Positions 10,121 through 19,034 of a DNA stretch of 64,000 nucleotides are shown here, piece after piece. Under the pieces are notes generated by a model that made no database searches, had not been told where the DNA came from, and saw only the letters and a program-made list of their open reading frames with translations. The stretch is from the NCBI RefSeq assembly GCF_003316845.1, contig NZ_QMIK01000001.1, positions 1,178,001-1,242,000 of the forward strand. Reading direction: 5' to 3'. Source of the stretch: Cognataquiflexum aquatile. Lineage in GTDB: Bacteria; Bacteroidota; Bacteroidia; Cytophagales; Cyclobacteriaceae. The position numbers were made by a program, and so were the translations under genes. Every line of letters begins with the position of its first letter. Position 1 is the first letter of the stretch.

Positions 10121-11197
10121 ATGACTGAAGTAAAAAAGAAAAAATCTGCAGCACGTGAATGGGCAGATGCACTGGTATTTGCAGTAATTGCTGCAAGCTT
10201 GATCCGTTGGCTCCTCCTTGAGCCATTTACTATTCCCACCGCATCAATGGAGAAATCCCTGCTCGTAGGCGATTTTCTTTTTGTGAGCAAAATGCATTAT
10301 GGAACAAGGATTCCGAGGACACCCCTTCAGGTACCTTTGACCCACCAAAAAATATGGGGAACAGATGCCAAATCGTACGTAGATTGGATCCAATTGCCTT
10401 ATTACAGGCTTCCGGGATTTTCTGATGTGGAAAGAAACGATGTGGTCGTTTTCAATTACCCTTCTGAATTTGAATTTCCGGTAGATCTCAAAACGAATTA
10501 CATCAAAAGGGCTGTAGCCGTTCCCGGCGATGTCCTTGAAATCAGGAAAACCCAGATTTTCGTCAATGGTGAGGCTTCATCCAATCCTGAAGAAATGCAG
10601 TTTTCTTATGACGTGATGTCGGACAGAAATCTTACCCCTGATTTTTTTGATGAATATGGCATCAACCAAGACAGTTTTATGCCTTTTTCCAACGGCTCCG
10701 GCTACATGGTCATGGCTACAGCTGAATCTATCGAAAGATTGAAAAGTTCACCTGCTGTAGGATCTATCACCATGAGACAGGACCGTGAGGATTTTGGAGA
10801 CCCTAGAATCTTCCCTGATGGCGCTTATTTTGGTTGGAACAAGGACAATTGGGGACCATTGGAAATCCCGGGAGAAGGTTGGACAATAGAAATGACAAAA
10901 GACAATATCGCCAAATATGCCTTCACCATTGAAAAGTTTGAAGGCCATGAAGATGTAAAAGTCCAGGATAATGAATTGTATATAGATGGCCAAAAGGTCA
11001 CTTCATATACTTTCAAGCAAAATTATTACTTTATGATGGGCGACAACAGGCACGATTCTCTCGATTCAAGGTATTGGGGATTTGTACCCGAAGACCATAT
11101 TGTAGGAAAGGCTTGGTTCTTATGGCTATCCCTTGACAAGCATAAGTCGATGTTCAATAAGATACGTTGGAGCAGGTTCCTAAACGGAATCGATTAA
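10121..11197 (+). CDS. lepB: Signal peptidase I
   Basis: Cleaves signal peptides from exported proteins at the periplasmic side of the inner membrane. One N-terminal membrane helix (about residues 14-33) precedes the catalytic serine in IPTASMEKSLLVGDF (Ser42) and the general-base lysine in NYIKRAVAVPGD (Lys129). The GDNRHDSLDSRYWGFVPEDHIVGKA box is present near the C-terminus. At 358 residues it is longer than E. coli LepB, with an insertion of roughly 100 residues between the catalytic lysine and the GDNR box. It ends the parA-parB-DUF5683-dapB-lepB run, before a strong terminator. Confidence 0.95.
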   Translation: MTEVKKKKSAAREWADALVFAVIAASLIRWLLLEPFTIPTASMEKSLLVGDFLFVSKMHYGTRIPRTPLQVPLTHQKIWGTDAKSYVDWIQLPYYRLPGFSDVERNDVVVFNYPSEFEFPVDLKTNYIKRAVAVPGDVLEIRKTQIFVNGEASSNPEEMQFSYDVMSDRNLTPDFFDEYGINQDSFMPFSNGSGYMVMATAESIERLKSSPAVGSITMRQDREDFGDPRIFPDGAYFGWNKDNWGPLEIPGEGWTIEMTKDNIAKYAFTIEKFEGHEDVKVQDNELYIDGQKVTSYTFKQNYYFMMGDNRHDSLDSRYWGFVPEDHIVGKAWFLWLSLDKHKSMFNKIRWSRFLNGID

Positions 11198-11229
11198 AAA
11201 AAGCCGGGATTCATATCCCGGCTTTTTTT
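11196..11229. terminator. Bidirectional terminator after lepB
   Basis: AAAAAAAGCCGGGAT and ATCCCGGCTTTTTTT form a 15-bp perfect stem with a TCAT loop, A-rich on one side and T-rich on the other, so it can stop transcription from lepB and from the convergent 2Fe-2S gene. Confidence 0.9.
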
Positions 11230-11259
11230 ATGAGTACTTCTTTCAATTCCCCGAAGTCC

Positions 11260-11496
11260 TTATGACATTTTTTTCCTAAGTGAAGAAATATCCGATTTCT
11301 TGACTACCTCATTATTGACCACAACAATCGGAGCTGATTTACAAAAATCCATACACTTCGTTTTGACGATTTTGTACTTTCCTTTGTGGTCGTCAGACTT
11401 CACAAGCTCTTTAATCTCCTGCTGCAGCTTTTTGCAACCTTCTTTTTTACAGTCAGGTCCATTGCATATAAAAATAAATTTACGGTAGGTTGCCAT
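11260..11496 (-). CDS. (2Fe-2S) thioredoxin-like ferredoxin
   Basis: A 78-residue cytosolic protein resembling the thioredoxin-fold 2Fe-2S ferredoxins and the small NuoE-like domain. Cysteines at about positions 11 and 16 (FICNGPDCKKEGC) and at 48 and 52 (TKCMDFCKSAP) fit the Cx4-5C and Cx3C ligand pairs. Members carry electrons, but the partner is not evident here. It converges on lepB with a shared terminator, and the next gene on the same strand is the DUF819 protein 66 bases upstream. The annotation rests on cysteine spacing and the CxxxCxxAP pattern. Confidence 0.85.
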   Translation of the reverse strand: MATYRKFIFICNGPDCKKEGCKKLQQEIKELVKSDDHKGKYKIVKTKCMDFCKSAPIVVVNNEVVKKSDISSLRKKMS

Positions 11497-11562
11497 GTAG
11501 TTTGGTTTAATTTGACAGTAAAGTTACACGCTTTTGGGTTTGATGATTTTATTTTGGCACAA

Positions 11563-12813
11563 TTAACCGTGAACCCATTGCATCAGAAGTCCACTCAAAT
11601 AACCCCCATATGTTCCTAGGGCATAACCCAAAACAGCCAATAAAACCCCTACCGGTGCCAGAGAAGGATTGAATGCAGAAGCAACTATAGGTGCAGAAGC
11701 TGCGCCTCCGATATTGGCCTGGGAACCCACTGCTACATAAAAGAAAGGAGCTTTGATCAGGTATGCCACTGAAAGCAGCAAAAAGATGTGGAACAAAATC
11801 CAGATAATACCAATCAGAAACAATAGTGGATTGTCAAATATAGCCATCAGGTCCATTTGCATCCCTATAGTCGCCACAAGAATATAAAGTAATATCGAGC
11901 CCATTCTGGAAGCTCCCGCACCTTCGAGCTCTCTTGCCTTGGTAAATGACATCAGTAAACCTCCTGTTGTGGCCAAAACCACAATCCAAAAAAATGTGGA
12001 ATCCAAAGAGTATTGACTTAGCGTAGGATAATTTGTGCCGATATACGGTGCTACAATATCTGCAACATAATGGGAAAAACCTGTAATTGCGAATCCGATT
12101 CCCAATATCACCATGGTATCAGATAAGCTTGGGATCCTTAGGATGCCCTCTCGATAAGTCTCCACTTTTTTCTGGAGTTCCTGAATGGCAGAGGTGTCTG
12201 ATTTTAAAAACTTATCAATTTTTTCAGGCTTTGCCCCCCAATACAATAACACTGCCAACCATAAATTTGCAACCAATACATCTACCGCAATCATCTGGCT
12301 AAACAATGAAGGACTTGCTCCAAATACCTCCAACATCGCAGTCTGATTGGCACCTCCCCCGATCCAACTTCCTGCAATGGTAGAAAGTCCCCGCCAAACC
12401 TCGTCAGGACCCACACCATTTAATATCTCGGGGAAAAATGAGGAAACCACAAACAATGCAAATGGGCCTCCCAATATGACGCCAACCGTTCCTGCCAAAA
12501 AAACCACCAATGCCTTGGGTCCTAATTTCATTATACCCTTGAAATCCACACTCAGAGTCATCAACACCAAAGATGCAGGCAGCAGATACCTTGATGCCAC
12601 TTTATACAATCCTGAGGATTCACCGGAGATGATATTGAATGAATTGAGAAGTGCCGGGATAAAATAGCATAACAGAACTGAAGGCACTATACTGTAAAAC
12701 TTTACCCAAAATGGTGATTTGCTTGAGGAGGTAGAAAAAACCAAAGCCAATATGGTCATCAATAACCCAAAAACGACGGCATCATTACTGATCAAAGGAC
12801 TGCTTTCTTGCAT
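11563..12813 (-). CDS. DUF819 family integral membrane protein
   Basis: A 416-residue inner-membrane protein with about ten hydrophobic segments, from VFGLLMTILALVF at the N-terminus to LLAVLGYALGTYGGYLSGLL at the C-terminus. Two glycine-rich repeats, GSWIGGGANQTAML and SQANIGGAASAPIVASAF, lie in equivalent places of the two halves, as in DUF819 (YjcL-like) proteins and inverted-repeat transporters. The family is thought to be a transporter; no substrate is established. It has the normal family length and stands between a NUDIX gene and the 2Fe-2S gene. Confidence 0.85.
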   Translation of the reverse strand: MQESSPLISNDAVVFGLLMTILALVFSTSSSKSPFWVKFYSIVPSVLLCYFIPALLNSFNIISGESSGLYKVASRYLLPASLVLMTLSVDFKGIMKLGPKALVVFLAGTVGVILGGPFALFVVSSFFPEILNGVGPDEVWRGLSTIAGSWIGGGANQTAMLEVFGASPSLFSQMIAVDVLVANLWLAVLLYWGAKPEKIDKFLKSDTSAIQELQKKVETYREGILRIPSLSDTMVILGIGFAITGFSHYVADIVAPYIGTNYPTLSQYSLDSTFFWIVVLATTGGLLMSFTKARELEGAGASRMGSILLYILVATIGMQMDLMAIFDNPLLFLIGIIWILFHIFLLLSVAYLIKAPFFYVAVGSQANIGGAASAPIVASAFNPSLAPVGVLLAVLGYALGTYGGYLSGLLMQWVHG

Positions 12814-12860
12814 GCTTGATAAAGGTTAGTCCTGCAACAATACTACAATTAGGAGAAACT

Positions 12861-13493
12861 TCAAAACCTGGAATTCTCCCACAAATAAGTGAATTCGCCA
12901 AGCATCATGGCCGTAGCTCCCCAAACTACCTCATTTTCAATGTCAAAATAGGGTGCTTCAAAACTCAAACCTGAACTTCCTTTAATCTGAGTCAGTTTTC
13001 TGTTTTCTTTATCTAAAAGTACAGGAAGAGGGCAGCTGATAATCCTCTCCACTTCGGTGGCTTGGGGATTAAAATCCGGCTTTTCTGCGATAAATCCGAT
13101 ATAAGGAGACACCAAAAAATTACTCGGCGGAATATAGACATCACTCAACTTGCCCAACAACGTGACTTTTTCGGCATAGACACCGATCTCTTCTTCGGCT
13201 TCCCTGAGCGCGGTCACACTTAGGTCTGCATCCTCCGGTTCCCACTTCCCTCCCGGAAAGGCTATCTGACCACTATGCACCCCGGGATATTCGGGTCTTT
13301 TGATAAAGGGAACAAAACTGCCGTTGCCTTCAGGGTAAAATAGCATCAATACGGCTCCCTTTCTATGGTCGTCCCTGACAGAAAATCTTTTTTCGTCAAT
13401 CGGCTGGGGCAACATCGAAATATGACCAAGCCTCCCCGGCAGCGGGTCCTGCAATAGTCTTTCTAATCTTCTGACTACCTTATTCAGCTCCAT
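12861..13493 (-). CDS. NUDIX hydrolase, CoA pyrophosphatase-like
   Basis: A 210-residue NUDIX hydrolase most like the CoA/acyl-CoA pyrophosphatase group (NudL). The Nudix box is present as GGKWEPEDADLSVTALREA followed by EEEIGV, preceded by GVHSGQIAFPGG, where the SGQIAFPGG stretch is characteristic of this branch. The start at 13493 begins MELNKVVRRLERLL; it overlaps the last 14 bases of the upstream lipoprotein gene, so the two are probably coupled. Substrate preference is inferred from family resemblance only. Confidence 0.88.
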   Translation of the reverse strand: MELNKVVRRLERLLQDPLPGRLGHISMLPQPIDEKRFSVRDDHRKGAVLMLFYPEGNGSFVPFIKRPEYPGVHSGQIAFPGGKWEPEDADLSVTALREAEEEIGVYAEKVTLLGKLSDVYIPPSNFLVSPYIGFIAEKPDFNPQATEVERIISCPLPVLLDKENRKLTQIKGSSGLSFEAPYFDIENEVVWGATAMMLGEFTYLWENSRF

Positions 13494-14175
13494 TTGAAAA
13501 ATCGATGTTTTGGAGCTTCTTGATAAGGTACCCTGCTTTGGGATAATTACTGATATGGAGAGGATGCTTGAAGGTGATGTATTTGTGCTCATCAGGCATG
13601 ATAATCCATATCTTCGGAGTAATTCCACCTTCCTCCTCAAAAAATCCCGTCACCATCAGGTGCTCCGGGCTGACCCAAATGGCTTCCTCAAAACCCCCTG
13701 AAGGTCCAATAAACATCAACCTTTCACGCATGCCATTGGATTTGAAATAAATCACTTCCGAATCGGGGTTAAAAGAAACCTGGGCTTCCTCCGGCATTAC
13801 GACTTTGTAACTGTAAATGTCCACTACACCATGACCGTCAGGATTTGGGACAAGGTACTTATGAAGTGGGTGGTCTTGCTGTATAAAATTCTCCTCCGGC
13901 CATTCCAATGCTTCAAAGGGGATTTCCTTACTCATCTCGAATCCCGCCACGTCAAATGTGGATTCCTGCGATTTCCAATATCCGGTCCAATTACTTAATT
14001 GCTGAAGCCCTGAAGCAAGAAGCTGATTAAGTTCCTCCTCTTCGGAAATTGATGTTTTCTCTACTGTTTCTTCTGTTTTTTCTTTTTGAAATGTACAGGA
14101 ACCCAAGAATACCAAGCATGCAAATAAAAACCTGGAAGAAAATATTTTGGCTGATAGGGACATTTTTGGAGACAT
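13480..14175 (-). CDS. Predicted lipoprotein, function unknown
   Basis: A protein of about 230 residues with a signal peptide and a lipobox (FLFACLVFLGSC), so it should be lipid-anchored after export. A short Glu/Thr-rich linker follows, then a domain with MSKEIPFEALEWPEEN, DGHGVVDIYSYKVV and FIGPSGGFEEAIWVSPEHLMV, beta-rich by appearance. No family was recognised. Starts at 14175 or 14163 are both possible; each places the lipid cysteine 23-27 residues in. It overlaps the downstream NUDIX gene by 14 bases. Confidence 0.8.
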   Translation of the reverse strand: MSPKMSLSAKIFSSRFLFACLVFLGSCTFQKEKTEETVEKTSISEEEELNQLLASGLQQLSNWTGYWKSQESTFDVAGFEMSKEIPFEALEWPEENFIQQDHPLHKYLVPNPDGHGVVDIYSYKVVMPEEAQVSFNPDSEVIYFKSNGMRERLMFIGPSGGFEEAIWVSPEHLMVTGFFEEEGGITPKIWIIMPDEHKYITFKHPLHISNYPKAGYLIKKLQNIDFSNGAE

Positions 14176-14601
14176 AAAGAATACGAATGAAATATAAAAA
14201 CCCCAAAAATCAAAAAAGGTCAGAACATTGTCCCAACCTTTTTTATCTCTCAAACCTATTAAACCTATTGTAGATATTCAATGTATGAATAGCACGCTCG
14301 AAAGGTAAATAATGTTTTTTTATTGTCCAAACAATCGATTGCGAAAATTATATTTTGTGTGTTCCAAAATCTTAACTACGGGTTTTTGAAGCCATTTCTA
14401 TCCCCAAAAATCCGCTGTTATAACCTGTTGAAATACTTAAAAATAAGCTCATCCTACAGAATTTTTTATGTTATTTTAATTGTCGGCTTTTTGAAAAAAA
14501 AATTTCATAAATGAAAATATTTTTCCCGTCAATTAAAAAAACTGTATTTTATTCTTTCTAAGTATAATTTATTGACCTTAACCGGTCCAAACAACATTTT
14601 C
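14176..14601. other. AT-rich divergent intergenic region
   Basis: This 426-base gap separates the leftward lipoprotein gene from rightward aceK and should hold both promoters. It is AT-rich. A small inverted repeat ATTGT-CCAA-ACAAT lies near 14318-14331, and a GACC-TTAACC-GGTC palindrome near 14574-14587 sits just before aceK. No exact TAnnTTTG element and no credible gene were seen. Confidence 0.5.
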
Positions 14602-16329
14602 ATGAGAGAGAAATTGACCGACGAGACAGCCCTTGTTCTTATTTCGGGATTTGATACTTATGTAAGAGAATTCAATGAGTTGACGGACCTGACTCCGGCT
14701 TTTTTTAAAGCAAGAGACTGGAAAGCCATGCAGCAAAATCACCGTAAAAGACTTCGCTTATACAAAGATCAGGTGCGTACTACCTGTCAACTTCTGAGTG
14801 AAATGCTTTTGGAAAATGCCAACAGTTTTGATTTTTGGAAAACTGCTAAATCGCATTATTCACTGCTGATATCCAACAAGAAAGACAAAGAACTGGCTGA
14901 GACATTTTTCAACTCTGTTATCCGCAAATCTTATTCTGGTCTTGCCATCAATGAAGACCTGATGTTTGTCCATGAAGGTTATAATTCCTGCGTCATTTAT
15001 CCAAATGACAATCTTTACCACAGCTATCCCTCTGATTGGGGATTAAAGAAGATTATCCAAAAAATCCTGGAAGATTTTGATTTTGGGGTTCCTTATATGA
15101 ACAAGGAAGAGGACATAGAATTTTTGATCAAATCTGTCAAAGACGTGATATTGACCAGGTATATCCCTTCTGCTGAAAGTACCACGCAGGTATTGAAGTC
15201 CGTTTTTTATAGAAACAAAGGCGCCTATGTCATCGGCCGAATCAAAATAGGCAACAAATGGATGCCATTCATTATTCCTTTTCTCAATGGCCCTAAAGGG
15301 GTATTTGCAGATACCATGATCTTTGACCCCAACCTGATGTCCGGATTGTTTAGCTTTTCCAGGTCTTATTTTATGGTCAAAGCCGACATTCCTTCGCAGA
15401 TGATATCATTCCTCAATGCGGTGATTCCCAACAAAAAAATCCATGAACTTTACAATGCGATCGGGTTTAACAAACATGGGAAAACAGAATTTTATCGCGA
15501 TTTTTTAAGTCATCTCAGTCAGAGCCACGATAATTTTGTCTTGGCCGAAGGGGTCAAAGGGATGGTCATGACAGTGTTTACACTCCCCTCGTACAATGTA
15601 GTATTCAAGATGATCAAGGATTACTTTGATCCACCCAAAACCATGACCCGACAGGAAGTACGTGAAAAATACAAGATGGTCGGACTTCATGACCGGGTAG
15701 GCAGGATGGCAGATACGCATGAGTTTGAAGAATTTCACTTGCCACTCGACCGGATTGACCCAACGTTGTTGGAAGAACTCCTCAGCACGGTAAATTCCCT
15801 CTTATACACAACCTCTGATGAACTAATCCTAAAACATGTGTACATCGAAAGAAAGATGGTTCCTCTCAATATTTACCTCGAAAATTGTACTACCGAAGAA
15901 GCCCGGCAAGCTGTGGAAGAATACGGGGATTCAATTTTGGAAATGGCAAAAGCCAATATTTTTCCCGGTGACATGATGACCAAAAACTTTGGCGTAACGA
16001 GACAAAAACGGGTGATTTTCTATGACTATGATGAAATTGAGTTTTTGACAGATATGAATTTCCGGGAGAAACCAATACCGGAAACTTATGAGCAGATCTA
16101 TGCGTCATCTCCTTGGTATGACATTGCCCAAAACGACGTTTTTCCGCAGGATTTCAAACGGTTTATGATTGGCAGGAATGATGTCAAAAACCATTTTTTC
16201 GATTTCCATACCGAGCTTTTCAATCCCGACAATTGGAAAGAAATCCAGTCAAAAATCCTTTCAGGTCAGGGAATCCATGCATTTTCTTATCCACAAAAGA
16301 TCCGATTCCGACCAGGGGAGGAAATATAA
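14602..16329 (+). CDS. aceK: Isocitrate dehydrogenase kinase/phosphatase
   Basis: A 575-residue AceK, close to the 578 residues of the E. coli enzyme, which phosphorylates and dephosphorylates isocitrate dehydrogenase and so directs carbon to the TCA cycle or the glyoxylate shunt. Recognisable blocks are EGVKGMVMTVFTLPSYNVVF (nucleotide loop; the lysine following it falls near residue 335, as in E. coli), HDRVGRMADTHEFEEF, KHVYIERKMVPLNIYLE, ANIFPGDMMTKNFGVTR and FYDYDEIEF. The kinase residues appear intact. The ATG at 14602 was chosen; an upstream in-frame TTG at 14572 lies next to a palindrome. Unlike in enterobacteria, no aceA or aceB lies alongside. Confidence 0.96.
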   Translation: MREKLTDETALVLISGFDTYVREFNELTDLTPAFFKARDWKAMQQNHRKRLRLYKDQVRTTCQLLSEMLLENANSFDFWKTAKSHYSLLISNKKDKELAETFFNSVIRKSYSGLAINEDLMFVHEGYNSCVIYPNDNLYHSYPSDWGLKKIIQKILEDFDFGVPYMNKEEDIEFLIKSVKDVILTRYIPSAESTTQVLKSVFYRNKGAYVIGRIKIGNKWMPFIIPFLNGPKGVFADTMIFDPNLMSGLFSFSRSYFMVKADIPSQMISFLNAVIPNKKIHELYNAIGFNKHGKTEFYRDFLSHLSQSHDNFVLAEGVKGMVMTVFTLPSYNVVFKMIKDYFDPPKTMTRQEVREKYKMVGLHDRVGRMADTHEFEEFHLPLDRIDPTLLEELLSTVNSLLYTTSDELILKHVYIERKMVPLNIYLENCTTEEARQAVEEYGDSILEMAKANIFPGDMMTKNFGVTRQKRVIFYDYDEIEFLTDMNFREKPIPETYEQIYASSPWYDIAQNDVFPQDFKRFMIGRNDVKNHFFDFHTELFNPDNWKEIQSKILSGQGIHAFSYPQKIRFRPGEEI

Positions 16330-16463
16330 ATCAAGGTTTATATAGTTTCAATTCATGCAAGACCATTCAATTCTCCTAAGCAAAATCAATTTATAAACTG
16401 ATTGCTGTCAGGGATTTGAATAGGGTTTATGGGTAATTTGGAGTGTCAATAAACAAGGAAGCC

Positions 16464-17570
16464 ATGAAAGTTATATTCATGATCATTCTACTGATTCACG
16501 GCCTTATCCACTTGTTGGGATTCTTAAAAGCCTTCCTTCTGGCCGAATTAAACGAAATAACCAACCCCGTTTCCAAGCCTATGGGCTTGCTTTGGTTATT
16601 GGCAGCCCTGATTTTGGTGTTGGCCGCGGCATTGATGTTTTTTAAAAACCCTCTTTGGTGGTTGTTTGCAATAATCGGTGTCCTGATTTCCCAAGTCCTG
16701 ATTATCGTTTTTTGGAAGGATTCTCTTTATGGAACAATACCCAATATCCTGATCCTGACTGTTGCCCTAGCTGCCTTTGCCCATTACGGTTTTGAGAAAA
16801 AAATCAGAAAAGAGGTCACTTATATTTTGGAAAATTCAAAAGAAGAACTGTCTTCTCCCATTACCAAGCAGGAAATCTCCCAACTTCCAGAATCGGTACA
16901 GACTTGGCTGAATGCAGCAGGAGTGATAGGTAAACCTCGAATCCAAAGTGTATTTATGAAACAAAATTACCAGATCAAATTAAAACCTGAACAGAAAGAT
17001 TGGTATACAACAGTTGCGGAACAATATTCGACAATATCCCCTCCGGCTTTTGTTTGGAAAGCTGAAATTGAAATGATGCCGGCAATCAGTGCTTTTGGTA
17101 GAGACAAATTTATAGGGGGAGAGGGAGAAATGGTTTTTAAGTTATTTTCGGTTTTTTCGGTGGCAAATGACGGACCCAATCCACAGATCAACGAAGCTGC
17201 CTTGCAGCGTTTTTTGGGTGAGATTGTTTGGTATCCTACCGCCGCACTGCATGATGATATTACTTGGAAAGAACTTGGCGACCATTCTGCAAAGGCCACT
17301 TTGACATTAGGAGGACTTTCAGGATCAGGTATATTTTCTTTTGGCAAAGATGGACATGTCCGGATTTTTTCGGCCTTGCGTTATCAGGGAAGCGGTCCCG
17401 AGGCCAAAAGATCAGAGTGGACCGTAAATGTGACCTCCACAAAAGAATTTGACGGTATCAAGGTCCCTGCATCCGGTGAGGTTACCTGGAAGCTGGATTC
17501 GGGTGATTGGACATGGGCAAAGTTCGAAATAGTGGCATGTAATTTCAATCCAAAGAAATCGGGTTACTGA
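16464..17570 (+). CDS. Membrane-anchored DUF6544-like protein
   Basis: About 368 residues in two parts. The first 110 hold four hydrophobic helices starting with MKVIFMIILLIHGLIHLLGF, a helix with HGLIHLLGF that recurs in this kind of protein. The rest is soluble, with SVQTWLNAAGVIGKP, FVWKAEIEMMPAISAFGRDKF, GEGEMVFKLFSVF, VWYPTAALHDDITW and PASGEVTWKLDSGDW. This resembles the DUF6544 family as I recall it; no activity is known. The ATG at 16464 is preferred; an in-frame GTG at 16443 adds seven residues. It follows aceK by 134 bases with no visible terminator, so co-transcription is possible. Confidence 0.75.
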   Translation: MKVIFMIILLIHGLIHLLGFLKAFLLAELNEITNPVSKPMGLLWLLAALILVLAAALMFFKNPLWWLFAIIGVLISQVLIIVFWKDSLYGTIPNILILTVALAAFAHYGFEKKIRKEVTYILENSKEELSSPITKQEISQLPESVQTWLNAAGVIGKPRIQSVFMKQNYQIKLKPEQKDWYTTVAEQYSTISPPAFVWKAEIEMMPAISAFGRDKFIGGEGEMVFKLFSVFSVANDGPNPQINEAALQRFLGEIVWYPTAALHDDITWKELGDHSAKATLTLGGLSGSGIFSFGKDGHVRIFSALRYQGSGPEAKRSEWTVNVTSTKEFDGIKVPASGEVTWKLDSGDWTWAKFEIVACNFNPKKSGY

Positions 17571-17640
17571 TTTTCTATTGTGTGAAATTTTAACCCTTCT
17601 CATTTAAATCTGTAATTTGCGAAGTTTTAATCCCTACCCG

Positions 17641-19002
17641 ATGAACAAAATTCTGCTTCTGCTATTTGTTTCTTTTTTGATTCCTGTGGCCGTCATGGCT
17701 CAGTTCACTTATGTCGGCATCCAAAATAGCCAAAGAAAGGGAATCATAAGTGCGATGATGAATCCTGCTGAAATGAACAACTTATCCAGAACGGTCGAGG
17801 TACAGTTTTTTGCTGCAAATGCGGCTATCGGTAACAATACTTTGACTTTTTCAGAAACCATAAAATATCGAAATGATCTTTGGGATAAAATGATGGAGAA
17901 GGCAGACCAGCCTGTCGATGGAAATACTGACGGGTCGGCAATCCTTCCTTCTTTTGGGATGAAAAAAGGAAAATGGGCTTTTGGGCTTATTTCCCAAATC
18001 CAAAGCAGGGCAACTATCCTAAATGTCAACCCTGAAATAGGAAGATACCTAACCGGAAATGATAACTACAGTAATTTTTTACTCTTCAGTATAAACAACC
18101 CAAACAACCAAAGAGCAAATTTTGCTACGTGGTTTGAATCAGGTATTGTCATCGGAAGAGAAATCTGGAATAGCCCAAAAAGCAAGTTTTCGGTAGGTAC
18201 CAATTTCAAATTGCTTTTCCCTACCGGATATACCAATTTTGGAATAGGCAATCTCAGCGGAACTTTGGTGGTGGACCAAACTGCCGTCACCTTGACAAAT
18301 GCCCAGGGTATAGTTAATTTTTCCTATAATGAATCGGTGGTCGACACCAGAAATTTTAATATAGATTATAACAATATAAGTCTTGGAGGACTGTCAGGGG
18401 TTGGATTTGACTTTGGTTTCAATTACCAATTGAAAAATAAGGATGGTGTATGGCTGAATACAGGCATGGCTTTTAGAAATATCGGAAAATTGAGCTTTGG
18501 TGGCGGCCAAAACAACCAAACCTTCGAGATGAACATTCCCGAGGGAGAATCCTACAGGATAGACCTCCTAGAGCCTGATTTCAGGTCCATTGAAATGGAT
18601 TTTTTGGAAAGCGGCTTTTTCTCCAGGGAATCCAACACAGATGGCTTTGAAGTTGGACTTCCGACTGTATGGGCTGCAAATGCGGATCTGAAATTGACGG
18701 AAAAGTTTTTTGTAAGCGTCTACGGACAGAAATTCATTCAAAGCGAAAAGAACAACCTCCAGATTCCTGCCATCAGTCTCATCGCTGTGACTCCAAGTGC
18801 GATATTTGGAAATTTTGAAGTTTATTCCTCATGGGGATACTATGATATAACCGGTTTTAACGGCGGCATTGGATTCCGTTATGGCGGATTTTTCATTGGT
18901 TCTCAATCGATTATAACAGCCTTGGTGGCAGATGCAAAAAAAGCCGACCTACAGGTCGGCTTGAGTTGGGGATTTGGTAAGAAAATAACGGAAAACTTCT
19001 AA
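17641..19002 (+). CDS. DUF5723-like outer-membrane beta-barrel protein
   Basis: A 453-residue secreted protein with a clear signal peptide (ILLLLFVSFLIPVAVMAQ) and then aromatic-glycine alternating segments such as FNYQLKNKDGVWLNTGMAF, FRYGGFFIGSQSIITALV and a C-terminus LQVGLSWGFGKKITENF, a terminal beta-strand ending in Phe as in outer-membrane barrels. The early SAMMNPAEMNNLSRTVEVQF stretch resembles the DUF5723 family. The start at 17641 puts the signal peptide at the N-terminus. A stem-loop follows at once, shared with the convergent esterase gene. Confidence 0.75.
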   Translation: MNKILLLLFVSFLIPVAVMAQFTYVGIQNSQRKGIISAMMNPAEMNNLSRTVEVQFFAANAAIGNNTLTFSETIKYRNDLWDKMMEKADQPVDGNTDGSAILPSFGMKKGKWAFGLISQIQSRATILNVNPEIGRYLTGNDNYSNFLLFSINNPNNQRANFATWFESGIVIGREIWNSPKSKFSVGTNFKLLFPTGYTNFGIGNLSGTLVVDQTAVTLTNAQGIVNFSYNESVVDTRNFNIDYNNISLGGLSGVGFDFGFNYQLKNKDGVWLNTGMAFRNIGKLSFGGGQNNQTFEMNIPEGESYRIDLLEPDFRSIEMDFLESGFFSRESNTDGFEVGLPTVWAANADLKLTEKFFVSVYGQKFIQSEKNNLQIPAISLIAVTPSAIFGNFEVYSSWGYYDITGFNGGIGFRYGGFFIGSQSIITALVADAKKADLQVGLSWGFGKKITENF

Positions 19003-19003
19003 T

Positions 19004-19031
19004 ATCCTGATTTCCCCAATCGGATCAGGAT
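19004..19031. terminator. Possible bidirectional terminator
   Basis: ATCCTGAT (19004-19011) and ATCAGGAT (19024-19031) form an 8-bp perfect stem with a 12-base loop in the 32-base gap between two convergent genes. T-tracts are weak. Confidence 0.45.
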
Positions 19032-19034
19032 TTA

